Assembly (NCBI RefSeq): GCF_048544455.1
Contig: NC_133538.1
Span: forward strand, 451,869,311 to 451,933,310
Direction: 5' to 3'
Length of the DNA stretch: 64,000 nt
Source of the DNA: Silene latifolia
Lineage: Eukaryota > Streptophyta > Magnoliopsida > Caryophyllales > Caryophyllaceae
Shown piece after piece: positions 31,912 through 43,397 of this stretch. Under the pieces are notes generated by a model. That model saw only the letters and a program-made list of their open reading frames with translations. It was not told where the DNA came from and did not search any database. Each line of letters begins with the position of its first letter. Positions within the stretch are counted from its first letter, which is position 1. Position numbers and translations under genes: made by a program.

Positions 31912-33027
31912 CAACTGGTAAAGTCTTTTTAATATTTTTAATTATATTAAAAACGTTATTGATTAGCTCAACTATGTAAATTACTTATTTACAACAACTA
32001 CAACAAAAACGTATATATAGCTATATTCGAAGTCATTGAAGATATTAAAACTGATTTGTCAAGAATGGTTTGGTTAATACTTATTCGCGAACAATGTAAG
32101 TCTCAAATGAACTCAATCATTACAGAAAAATATAACAAAGTGTATACATTTCATATAACAGACTATCAAAATTCTAGGTAGTTTGAAATTGTCATTGTCA
32201 TATATTAATTAAACCGCCGTTTTACTTTGTCGAAACTATGATAAAACAATTTATTTTGTACTAAAACGGTGTTTAATTTATAAATTGATATATTTAAATC
32301 TTAATCAACTTCTTAACGCAACTGAGATCCTAATTATTGTCTTGTTGTAATTTTTCATCTTTATTTATTGCCCATAAACTCTATCTTTTAGTTGTATTTA
32401 AATTTAAATTTGCTTAATCAATCTTATCTTTTTTTGTATGTAAAATTGTGATAACTATTTTTTTCATTATGATATTTTGCATATACGGATATTGGCATAA
32501 GACCTTAGTTGTGAATCTTGTGATAATTGTTTTTTTTCTTTAGTTTTGACATCCTCTAGTATTTATGGGACATCAGAATATCAGATATTCGTATAAGATG
32601 CAATGCGTTCAAGCGTCGTAATACTCAACATCTTGAAGTGAGTTGCTTGTCGATGGGTTCATTCAACTTGTCTACCAATTCTATGACTTTTAGTTTTGTA
32701 GTATAATTCATGACATTAATTCATACAAACGTATAGTTAAATATATGATTTAAAGTTGTGTTATGCTAGACACCCAACGAAGAATATTAACGTAAATAAT
32801 TAACGTAAATAATGCATTTACCTAGTAAGTGGTTGATCTTGAAGCTGTTCCGATAATTTCAAGAATCCCTCTAATATGGAAAAACAAATAAATAGGACAT
32901 GAAAAAAATACTCAGTAATAGGAGGAAGAAGAGGAAATATAGCCATAGGAGGAAGAAAGAAGAAGTATGTGGGCTTGTACGTGTGGTTGAGGACTTACCA
33001 TCGATACAATAATCCCTACCTTTTAAA
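31912..33027. other. AT-rich Helitron interior
   Basis: No gene seen. Contains T-rich tracts and a short repeat AACGTAAATAATTAACGTAAATAAT near 32790. Confidence 0.3.
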
Positions 33028-33080
33028 AGAGAGAACTTGGCTGCACTGTAGCAATGAATAGTGCACAGCCAAGTCTCTCT
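33028..33080. repeat. 53-bp imperfect palindrome
   Basis: AGAGAGAACTTGGCTGCACT at the left pairs with AGTGCACAGCCAAGTCTCTCT-type sequence at the right, around a 12-base loop GTAGCAATGAAT. It precedes a pyrimidine-rich, leader-like stretch (33081-33220). It may be one end of a MITE or an RNA hairpin. Confidence 0.6.
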
Positions 33081-33365
33081 TCTACCGTCGATCTCCCCCT
33101 TTAGATCTTATCCCTCCATTTCTCTTTCAATTACAACCATACCTTTTTCCTATTCTTCTCATCACTCATTCCCATACGTCTCTCCATTTTCACTCCTCTC
33201 ACATCCTCTAAAAGGTATCTACTCTTAATCCCATTTTTTTCTTTATTTAAATTTGATTTCATTATTATTGTTGTTAGAGTATTAAAATGTTATTGTTGGT
33301 TCTGTGTGAGATCCGTTTTCGTACTTTGTTTAGGGTTTAGGAGCTCAAAGGTATTTACTCCTTAG

Positions 33366-33417
<52 letters not shown>
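33366..33417 (+). repeat. (TTG)n microsatellite
   Basis: About 17 uninterrupted TTG units, followed by diverged TTA/TTG triplets to about 33540. It creates a poly-Leu ORF that is not a gene. Confidence 0.9.
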
Positions 33418-35349
33418 ATTTTTGTTATTTGTAGTGTTATTATTGCTATTACTACTTCTGGTATTATTATTTCTATTACTATTTCTTGCTTATTACTATT
33501 ACTACTGTTATATTAGTGCTAATTACTATTGTTATTGTGATACAATCGGAGTTGTTTGCCTTTCATTTATTAATTTAGTTTGTCTTTGTTGTGTTTGCGT
33601 GCAGTTGTGGGCTGCAGAGATGAGAAGTAAAAGGTGACAACATGGCCTGATTTGTTTGTGTTGTCGTTGTGTTAGTGAGGAGCAGGGAAGAGGAGAAAAT
33701 GGAACTATAAGATGACAACTCTAACATTACAGTTCTTGGATCGTGTACTGGACACATGCATAGGTTTGTCGTTGGTGAAGGTGATAATTGGGCTTCCGCC
33801 TAACGCTTGCCTATTTAGTTTATCTCTGCTGTCTTTTTTTTCTACCTTTTAAAGTATTTTCTGCGCTGTGTTAACTTGGGTTTCTTGCATTTTCAGGTAC
33901 TTACCCTTTCCAAGATCTGGTGTGCTTTGTTGGCGTCTTGCGGAGTTGCCAGCATTCAATCCTACTGACTATCTGCTGTCTTATTTTTTTTACCTTTTAA
34001 AGCATTTTCTGGACTGTTAATTTGGGTTTCTTGAATTTCCAGATATTTGCTCTTTTCCCTGATCCGGTGTTCTTTGTTTGCAGCGGAGCCGGTAATCTAT
34101 TTGGCTGTATGCGGTTTAATTGTTTGGTTTCCTTGAACAAGCTCGTACTTGTTCTATGTGGTTCGTACTTGTTCTGTGTGGTGTGTTTAAAGTGCTTGTA
34201 CATCAAGTTGTTTAATTTCTAATCCGCCAGTATTATTGAATTATAGAGATTTAAGAAAACAAAAACAATCATCTGACTACTTTTTGGTTTAATGTCACTA
34301 TGTCAGGACTTACTTGTAGATATATGGCCGTGTTGGAAAGGGTTAGTGACTGTAAAAGCCCCTCGGGCGGAAATAAGAGACTGCAATCTTCAGCATCAGC
34401 TTTTCATTTTTATTCTGCTGCTGGCGTCAACGAATTAAAGCTTAGGGTGCTCGACGTTGCAGATTTGTCTCACTCGCACGGAACGACCCTTCATGTTCGG
34501 TTGTGCTTTAAGATTGGCAAACTCATTGAGGCCTTAATTTTAGTGTAATCCACCTTTTTTGTATAAACGTATGTCAAATATGTGGTTACTGATGTGCTTT
34601 TTCCTATTTTGTTTTAATTTGACGAGTCAGCATCACTTCTCTTTTGCAGTAAGTACTTTCTAGGAACCATGCGTGATTGCTATGTGTAGTTGGTGCTACT
34701 GTCGTTGGTGGTGTGGCTGCAGGTTGAGCTTTGCACTTACCTTGTTTGTTTCTTTAGTATCCCCTCCTACCCTTTTCCCTTTGAACTCCATCAATTTTCA
34801 TCCATCTTTCTTATGTTGTTTATTTATTTCATAATATTCATTTGCTTTTTTACTATTGATTCCCTATAATTCGTTCTGTCTGCCTGATTAGGCTAAATTT
34901 CAAGCTTCCTCTTAATATGATTGCTAAACTTCAGGCTGTTAAAGTCAACGAAAAGCCTCAATGCTAGAGCCGATATGCTGTTATTACTACGTTTTCCTCT
35001 TTTGAGTTGAGTAAGTAATTATCTTTCTAACTGCTGACGTATCAGCTTGTTTATTTTTTTCTCTTTTTCGTTGTAGTTATTGCTATCTTTTAGCTTATGT
35101 GATTATTTCGTTGTTTTTTGCGTTTTGATTTCAGGTGATTGTCCATCAAACTTGGGGATTATTGTGAGCCTAATCAAGGTAGAGTGAAACGAGAGGAAAT
35201 GATCCCAGGAATACCATTTTTATAATTTCCTTTTTTCAATTTCATAATTGCTATTGTTGTTTACTTGTGTTTATCCTTTATGTTCTTGATTCCTAGGATT
35301 TGTTTTCAACGAATGTCGACAGTTGTGTAATGATCCGATCATTATGATC

Positions 35350-35690
35350 TAGCTTCTTCAATTTCTTTGCCGATTGTTTTTTACCACCTAGGATTTGTAA
35401 GCTTATTTTCTTTAATTCTTCACCTTTGCTTCTTCAGTTTATGATGTTGGTTGCTCACTTTGATTGGTGCGGTATGAAAGACAATTCTCACTTTTTGAGG
35501 GTTGGGAACCAATGGTGGTGAGCCTTCTTCAGTTTCTTTGTCGATTGTTTTTTACCACCTAGGATTTATAAGCTTTCTTCTACACTTTAGCTTCTTCAGT
35601 TGATGATGACGGCTGTGATTCTCACTCTGATTGGTGCAGTATGACAAATGATTCTCACTTTTTCAAGGTTTGGAAACAATAGTGGTGATG
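35350..35690. repeat. Diverged tandem duplication, period about 172 bp
   Basis: The string GATTGTTTTTTACCACCTAG occurs in both units (near 35369 and 35543), as do GATTGGTGC(G/A)GTATGA and TTCTCACTTTTT. The two units are collinear with small indels. Confidence 0.75.
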
Positions 35691-36619
35691 TGCTGTAGAG
35701 ACATCACCGGGACACAACGGGGTAGGTATATATTTCATTATTTTCATTGGATAGTGTGTCTGTGAGAGATATTATTGTGAATTTTATAATAATTAAGTGT
35801 GATCAGAGCAGATTAAAAGAGCAAGGGGAGGACGTGCAGACCTAGAAGGCAAGGATGGTTCCTACGTCAGTGGTGGTGATATGGGAGATTTGGAGGATGA
35901 GTATGATGTCTAATATCCTTGCATTTCACCAGTTTAACTTCGGTTGTCGTTATTTGATCATCTTTTTAAATCTGGTATTGGTATCAGAAAAGGGGTATGC
36001 ATGATGAAGGGGGAGCTCCAAACGATTTTGAGATTGAGGAGATTGTTAGTCAAGAAGGTAACAAAGACGCACCTTACCAAGTTACATTCGCTGTCCAGAA
36101 CTGGGGTTCAATATCACTTAGCTGGTCTCAGAAACCTTATTCGTGGAATGCCAAGCCGAGAATTTTATGTAAGTACGGAACTCGCTCAGGCTTACCAAAC
36201 TTGCGCCTTATTTGTTTTGTTTGTGCTTAAGATTTAATTACATGTGCAGCCTCAGAGAGGAAACTGGGTTAGATTTAATTAAATGTTCAACCTTAGAGAT
36301 ATTTTTTTGTTTTTGCATGCCCGTTACTATTTGGGCTTCGGAGTATGTATAATTTAGTCAAACTTCTGAATGCAGATTTAAAATTGCCATGAGTCCGTGA
36401 TTTACGTTTTAGCACCCTTGAAATATGTCACCATATATTTGCTCCTCTGATACAACCATAGCTCCGAGTCCGTGGAAAGGTATGACATGAGTTGATATAT
36501 ATTTTTTTCGAAAATCTTTATATGACCTGCATAATCATTATAAGTTGTTCAATACTGAGAGAATTCTGGTTGAGAATTATGATAAAGTGAGACATAAACT
36601 CACAAAATCATAATTACAG

Positions 36620-36744
36620 GCTCTAAGCGTGTTCATGTCATTGTTGCAGCTAGCCGAGTTTGTATTGCGAACTATCGTGAGTGCATATTTTTCTTGGGTA
36701 TCAATCAACGACCTATGATTGTGGGCGATAACCATAAGCTGCAG
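36620..36744 (+). pseudogene. TBCCD1: Captured exon of TBCC-domain protein TBCCD1
   Basis: A 125-bp open segment bounded by an acceptor (TTACAG at 36614-36619) and a donor (CAG|GTCTGT at 36745). It encodes VHVIVAASRVCIANYRECIF then FLGINQRPMIVGDNHKLQ, which I recognise as the core of the tubulin-binding-cofactor-C domain of plant TBCCD1, a protein linked to centrosome or microtubule organisation. No other TBCCD1 exon was found. The next candidate acceptor (38306) gives only VA before an unrelated sequence and a stop. I infer a gene fragment carried by the Helitron, not a working gene. Splice sites look intact. Confidence 0.75.
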
Positions 36745-39168
36745 GTCTGTCATCTTACTATGTTTTTCTTTTTCTTTTATTTTCTTTTTTCTTTTTTTTT
36801 TTACAAATTTTGGTATATGTTTAATAATATTTAATACGGAGTACTATGTAATGTGCGACCTTTATTTATTTTGATAAACTGTAGTTTCATTGTTTCTTTT
36901 GGCCTTGTCATGTAATGGACTAAATCAAAGTTGTCTCTCAAAATCTTTTGTGATTTAGTCGTCATTTGACTGCTTGGTTACGGGACAATTGCAAATAAGC
37001 CTTTTTCTGTTCTTATGTGGCATAGCCTCTTTGTTGTCTGACCATCACCCCGCTTGGCAGTTGGCATCTACTCCCTTTGTGCAAATCAGTATTTACCTTT
37101 GATTAAAATACCCTTCGCAAAAAAAAATGGAAAAGAAATGATCGGGAAAGAGGGAGCAAACATTTGTTTCCGTTACGTTTAATATGATACAACTACTGTA
37201 CTTATAATCGTTGAACATGACAATTTTGGTGTTCAAATTTATGGGACGTGAATAAATAAATTTAGTTGGTCATTGCACTCAGTAGTTGGGGTCCTTCTTG
37301 GTAGCACTGGAAGAGGTTTAAAGTTGTTTGAATATCCTCTTCAACATCCGTCAATGAAGAAAACCAGACTGCTTCATTCTAAGTTTGTAGGCGGATTTAA
37401 GAGCCGTCAATGTATATTAAGTAGTCCTCTCTCAAGCCACAGTGCGTGACACTTTAACGTATAATCCTTAACTTCTTATGTAGTTAGTTAGAGCCATTGA
37501 CTGAAGTGCTCTCCAATCTTCATTCCTCAAGACCTTTAAGACATTTAATTGCGGTGGAATCAAGTAGGTTTTTGTATGTCCGTTGGATAATTTATAAACT
37601 TATTGGACAGGAAGTTTATTTTTTGATGAGCTGAGCAGGGTTTTTTTGTTGCCTTATGTATTTCGACCACAAGCACTCCTTTTTTCTGTATGTATGTTTG
37701 ATATGTCACGTGGGCGCTTTTGGGTCTTTAACAAGCAACTTCGATTAGATAACTTAGGATGAAGAGTTGAAAACAATGATGTTCTATTACCTTTTTTTCC
37801 TCCTCTTTGACCATAGTCTGTTAGTCCTTGCATTTGTTTTAGGAGATGCTTTTATGTTAAATTTAGTATCAAAATAGCAAATTTTGTTGCCCCCCCCCCC
37901 CTCCTCCCCCCTCTTTTACCATTGTCTGTTAATCTGTATGTATGTCGAGGCGGAAACTAGAAGGCTATTGAACTGAAATCCGCTCTTTGAGTGTAGGAAT
38001 ACAAAAGGAAGATATGCGGATACGGACATCTTAACAGAGTGATAAGATTTGAGCTCGATAGGTTCCTTGGTCAGTGTGGTTACTGTTTTAGGCCTTAGTC
38101 ATAGAGCATATGCCCCAGCTTGTGTGGACGGATAAGTTGCCTACATTTGTGTGTCTTTACATTTTTTGTTTTGAAATGCCTGGTCGCCCTCATAATTGCA
38201 AACTTCCTGGCCGCCCTACAGTGTTTTAGATTTGTACATTCAACCAACAAATCCACTGAATTCGTAGCTCAATATATACGGAGTACTAATCTATTTATTG
38301 TGCAGGTCGCCTTTGTACCAGATAACTAAACAAATGGCCCCAATGACCGAGAGCCATTCTGCATCGACCGTTCTGCAAGTCGGTCCATCTTACAGTGCCT
38401 ACCTGTATGTCACAGTGCTGGGCCAGGAGGGCCACGTGTCCACTGATAAGAGCCTGGGTCATATTGATCGACATGTCCTATGTATATATTGCTGTATAAA
38501 CGATCTATTGTGATTCAGTGTTTTAATCCAAGAATGCATACATGTGTTTGAGTTGTTCTACTTTACCCCATTGTAAATTGCGGCATAGTACTTCGATTGC
38601 AATGCTAGCTGACCCTAGACTCCTAGACCAATGTGTTTTCAAAACCGCGTCCACAAAATATAAGACATTACACATTCAGAATTTGTAATCGCCACGACAT
38701 TTATAGATTAAATATTATCCTCAGATCAATCTATTATGAGTTTATGACATTATACACTCCAGGTTCAAACATTCCAATGTGAACCCATCTCTGGAATGCT
38801 TCTAGGCTAGAGTCGAAGCACTCGCTGATGCAAATGATGTATATATGCACCTACACCAGGGTGCATGTCACACCACCTGCATTCCCTTTATGGAGTGGCA
38901 CGCACATCTGTGCCGGGGAAATGGAACAAAAAATTAATAAAACTGATGTGTATAAATAAGCATTCGCATTATCACTGAGTCCGTTTTCTTTGTTTGTATG
39001 AATGTATGTAACGATAGAGCCGTAACCAAAAACCATAATCATCTTTTTTTTTGCTATGGCTCAAGATCTATTTTTACATTGTGTTATATAAGTATTTTTT
39101 TTTTACAACAAATAAGTATTGTTCAATGTTATTTATAGCCTGCAACCAAGTGTTTTCTATACAAATTT
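36745..39168. other. AT-rich region after the TBCCD1 exon
   Basis: No supported gene. Contains a C-rich tract (37890-37912), a possible acceptor near 38306 followed by a GC-richer 200-bp stretch, and, near 39000-39045, GATAGAGCCGTAACCAAAA, which recurs in variant form at 48011. ORFs at 38120 and 38298 are not recognisable. Confidence 0.3.
39164..39168. repeat. Copia 1 target-site duplication AATTT, left
   Basis: Repeated exactly at 47895-47899 after the 3' LTR. Confidence 0.8.
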
Positions 39169-40159
39169 TGTTGGGGTTGGTGTCCTTAACAGTTAGTGCA
39201 AGGACTTATAAACCTCTAAAAGGATCAAAGGGTATACTTTTGGTATTATTATCAGTTGATCCACGTTTATCAATAACGGTTGGCTTGCTAGATAAGTTTG
39301 ACGTTATTGTCATACAGATGGCGGTGATCAACTGGTCCCTAAAAGTCACACCTATAGGATATGTTTGAGAGACGTGACAGTATGAAAATACAGTCATGTA
39401 GATGCCAATTTTGACTAACCAGTTAGTCTGAGTTATTTGACTAATATTTAGTCAAAATGTGATGTTGAGATATGTTATTTAATACGGATTAAATAATAAT
39501 GGCTAAGGCGAATTAAGCAGTTAATTCGTAAATTAAATATAAACGATTATATTTAATTAATGTATATTGAATAAATTATACAATATCGTCTTTGTCGGAC
39601 ATGTATCAATACTTCAACTAACCCGTGTTATTAGTTGATGTTTTAATAGCCGATAACCGATGACGATTTATAATAAAAACCGCGTCATATACATTTTAGC
39701 GAGTGGGGTCGGTTCAATCGGATCACGAGTTAAATGAGGAGAAAGTGGAAAGCCCACTCCCTCCTCTCATGACCCGCGGACCGAGGCAACAAAAGGAGAG
39801 GCTCCCTCTCCTTTTGACCTAGCGATTTTCATTTACAGAAAAACTAGGGTTTTGGAGATTAAGTTTTCTCTGAAACCGAGATCTCACATCTCGAGAAAAA
39901 CTCACATCAAGTTCTCCCAATATTGCAAGGCAATCGGAGAACACGTTCTAGCACAAGGGCATTTCTCGGACGGTCTTGGGTGCAACTATTAGGAGGAATC
40001 TCTGTGATTTACATTCTTTACGCCGCACTACAAAGGACCCGAGGTTGATTCTTTATCTTTATCGTTTCATTATTGTATTTCGTTTATGACCATATTTCAC
40101 ATGTTAAATTTACGTTATAGTCCTAAATTTAAAGGGTCTTATACGGATATTACCCCACA
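39169..40159 (+). repeat. 5' LTR of Copia 1
   Basis: 991 bp, begins TGTTGGGGTTGGTGTCC, ends TTACCCCACA. Differs from the 3' LTR by a few substitutions and small indels. Contains the stem GGAGAGGCTCCCTCTCC near 39797. Confidence 0.9.
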
Positions 40160-40161
40160 AG

Positions 40162-40173
40162 TGGTATCAGAGC
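40162..40173 (+). other. Primer-binding site, initiator tRNA-Met type
   Basis: TGGTATCAGAGC two bases after the LTR, complementary to the 3' end of initiator tRNA-Met. Confidence 0.85.
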
Positions 40174-42139
40174 GAGGCCACGTAAATTTTCATTGTGATT
40201 TTTCATAAAAACGATTTGAGACGATCTCGGATTGCCTAGAAAACCGTGAGGCAGCAACTTTTTCTCTCGGCTGAAATTTTTTTTTTTTTGCTGTTGCGTT
40301 TTCGTGCTTTGAAAACCGTGCGGCCAAACGTGTTTTGCGGCTGTTTTTGTTTACGTTTTCAATTTGTTCTTTTACATATTGTTATTTTATACGGAGATTA
40401 TAGCAATATGTCAAGTTTTGTATTTTATAGAATTGATTTTATGCGGTTTTGATCAAAATCAAAGTAGGTTTTGCATTGTCAAACTGTTTTCACGAGGGTT
40501 TTGGATTTTCAGCCATGTTTGCATTCGATCGAGCGTATTTCTACTCGATCGAGTGCTATTTCTGTCTTGTTTTTGCTCGATCGAGTCCCTGTTGTACTCG
40601 ATCGACCCATTTTCAAAACCCCTCTGCTCGATCGAGATGTCCTCGTACTCGATCGAGCAGATTTGCTGATAAAGGTACTCGATCGACCACCAGTTTAGTC
40701 GATCGAGCACTTCCTGATTGGCAAACCCCTCGATCGAATGGCAGCCTCATTCGATCGAGCCCTTTTATTCCTCGATCGAGCACTTATATCCCTGGATCGA
40801 GGGATTTTGTTTTGGCAGCTTTGAAAATTTATTCTTTTTGCTTTAAATTTTCTTTTGGCCCTAATTTGTACTTTATACGGATATTGTACACTCGCTATGA
40901 TTGTGAAACGGTTCACACACGTACCATTAAGTTATTTTAAAGCGTATTTAAAGTAACGGACTGTATTAGATTAAAATTAAATTGATAGAAGCAGTTTTAT
41001 CACATGAATTTTAATCATTAAAAGGTGGTTTGGATAAATTTAACATAATTACGGAATTATGTCACGAATGAATTTGTTTTTAGTTGATGCATTTATTTTT
41101 CGTTAATTTTGAATGTTTTTGAATGCCTTTTATTACGTATTTATTTATTTTGCAAACGGTTGTAACTTAGTGTGGCCTTAGTATAACGTGTTACCGTAAT
41201 GATGGAACACGGTCTTGGTTGTATTTTGAGATCTCGTATCTCCATTTTATTTCTTTTAATTACAGTTTTTAATTAGAATGTAAATAGGTTTATATTTGTA
41301 ATTTTAAATTGTAATTTTTGAGAAGACAAAAGATGAAGATCGGATGCTCACTCCCGCTACATGGATCAAGATGGAACATCAAGACAAGCTTCTCGGGTCC
41401 AACGGTGGATTCCAAAGTTGTTTTATGTTTTATTTTACTAGGATAGGCCACACTAGGAATTTTTATTTACGTATTGCATTCAATTATTTATTTTATCGTA
41501 ACGATAGTATGCATCATTTTCCGCCTAAAAACCAAACCACCTAATTATTGCATGAAAACTGACACATATAGAGGTCACGAGTTAGTTTTCTTTGACATTC
41601 GTATGTCACACGATTCATTATAAGCCATCACCCAAATTAATTCATTCACGCAGACGCTAGTTATTCGTTCACTTAATATGAATTATAATTCAGTTGATGG
41701 GATCTTCCTCGTATAAACAAAAATTGAGAACGGTCTTTATAGGTCAAACTCCAATGAGTCCCTTCTTCGTCGGTAGGCATAATATGACCCCTTCTACGTC
41801 GGGTAAGTTGGAACCGATTGACCTATTTTATCTCAACACTATGGTCACTCGTACGATCCTGTGATTATGGTGGACTAATAGATAGGATTTACAGAAATCT
41901 ATCGACCAAGAGTTCTTACGGAAGAATCAGCTAAACAGTTGGCTCATCAATTTACAGAAATTGAGTCTTGGGATCACTTGTATCATTCTTGAGGGAGATC
42001 AATTATGCAAGTGGGAGAGTCTACACGATTAAAATAATTTTTTAAATAGACTTAAATCACCTCGATGAGTTGCTTATTTCGTTTTTGTTTTTCTTTCTTT
42101 TTCAGTGTAGATCACGAACTTTTAAACTGCTAATATCTA
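40174..42139 (+). other. Copia 1 leader region
   Basis: Nearly 2 kb between PBS and gag with no supported gene; holds the palindrome array above. An unusually long untranslated leader for a Copia element. Confidence 0.6.
40524..40803. repeat. Array of 12 CTCGATCGAG palindromes in Copia 1 leader
   Basis: Copies start near 40524, 40544, 40576, 40597, 40627, 40648, 40678, 40698, 40729, 40750, 40771 and 40793. Most are CTCGATCGAG; some have one changed arm (TTCGATCGAG, CTCGATCGAC, GTCGATCGAG). They form pairs about 21 bp apart with pair-to-pair spacing of 51-52 bp. Short ORFs through the array have no protein likeness. Confidence 0.85.
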
Positions 42140-42820
42140 ATGGCTGGTTCTACTGATAACCCAATGCCAAGTGCCACATTGGACCGTGAGTCCCGGCTTC
42201 GATCTTCATGAATCGGATGAATCGGTCTACTCGATCAAGAATGATGGATCAAACTTCGCGGACCGGGAGGCGGCATTACGGAATGCCGCTGGCGACGGAA
42301 GCTCAAATATCTATTGGAGCCCATCCCGGCAAACCCAGGTCCCACGGCTAGAGCTGCTGAAATCACCAAGTTTAATGATTTCTGTATGGAAGCGGGTGCG
42401 ATTAAAAACGTACTCATTTTTACAATGGAACCCAATTTGCAGAAACGCTTCATAGCCCATGGTGCGAACAAGATTTTCACCACGCTCACCAAGGAATTCT
42501 CGAAAGCACCGAGAATCGTGACCTATGAGCATACCACTCGCTTCTTTGATGCGAGACTCGAAAAGGCCAACCAGTTAGCCCACACATTCTCAAAGATGAT
42601 TGAGAATGTCGAGAAGTTGGAGACCTTTGATTGTAAGATCAGCGAGAACATTGTGATCGACCGCATACTTCACTCACTCCACGATGGTTATTCGCAATTT
42701 AGAGCGAATTACTATATGAATGATTTGAAGAAAACTCCCCATGAATCGCACTCCCTCCTCGTACGGGGCCGAGAAGGACATGAAGTTCATGGGAGCTTGA
42801 AACAGATGTTCTCGTTGTGA
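42140..42820 (+). pseudogene. Copia 1 gag
   Basis: ATG 42140 (MAGSTDNPMPSATLD) stops after 23 codons; gag sequence continues in other frames: SNFADREAALRNAAGDG at about 42250 and the main block from 42314 (EITKFNDFCMEAGAIKN, DRILHSLHDGYSQFRANYYM). This is a UBN2-type Copia gag. At least two frameshifts. Confidence 0.75.
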
Positions 42821-43397
42821 CAAACAAGGGAAAGGGTAAGGGCAAAGCTCGGGCAAACCTAGCAGAGGTAAGGCGAAGTTCAAGAAGTCGGGTTCGGTAA
42901 GAGTGGACTGGTGAGTCGAGCACCTCATCAGGCGCGACAAAGAGCAAAACCGAAAACATGGAATGCCATCACTGCCACAAGACTGGGCATTGGAGGCGCA
43001 CATGTCATGGTTATCATGAGGACTTAAAGGCAGGTCGTGTTAAACCTGTTGGTATGTCTTCTTCTTCTACTTTTATTCATATGATTGAGATTAACCACGC
43101 AAGTTACGGAACTTGGGTATTTGATACTGGTTGTGGTTCTCATCTGTGTAATCATGTGCAGGGGCTCCGAAACATCGAACCCCTCGTAAAGGGTGAGGTG
43201 GACCTGCGTGTTGGGAATGGAGCAAGAGTGGCTGCCATCTCAAAGGGGACATATGTGATCCAGCTTCCTAGCGGATTTGAGTTGTCATTATATGACTGCT
43301 ATTATGTACCCATCTTTCCAAAAACATTATTTCGGTTTACGCACTTGACAAACTTGGTTTTTCATTTGTAATAGAGAATAATACTTGCATTTTCTCT
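42821..43397 (+). pseudogene. Copia 1 zinc knuckle and protease
   Basis: From 42958: CHHCHKTGHWRRTC, a CCHC knuckle that binds RNA, then the protease motif WVFDTGCGSHLC with catalytic Asp (D-T-G). Ends at 43371; a frameshift near 43330-43370 separates it from the integrase frame. Confidence 0.8.

Larger units (their letters stand above)
33081..36619 (+). other. Transcript-like region with possible captured exons
   Basis: Composition changes to T-rich introns with plausible splice sites. The 5' part is leader-like. Possible short exons include 34297-34548, 35808-35913 (KRARGGRADLEGKDGSYV ending DLEDEYDV then TAA) and about 35990-36054 (MHDEGGAPNDFEIEEIV). I recognise none of them. The interval precedes the TBCCD1 exon and may be part of the same captured or chimeric transcript. 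Confidence 0.3.

Noticed and set aside
33365-33637. ORF starting with a poly-Leu run, apparent signal peptide
   Set aside because: Produced by the TTG microsatellite.
40459-40940. ORFs through the CTCGATCGAG array rich in Ser/Arg/Asp
   Set aside because: They follow the palindrome in each frame and have no conserved protein feature.
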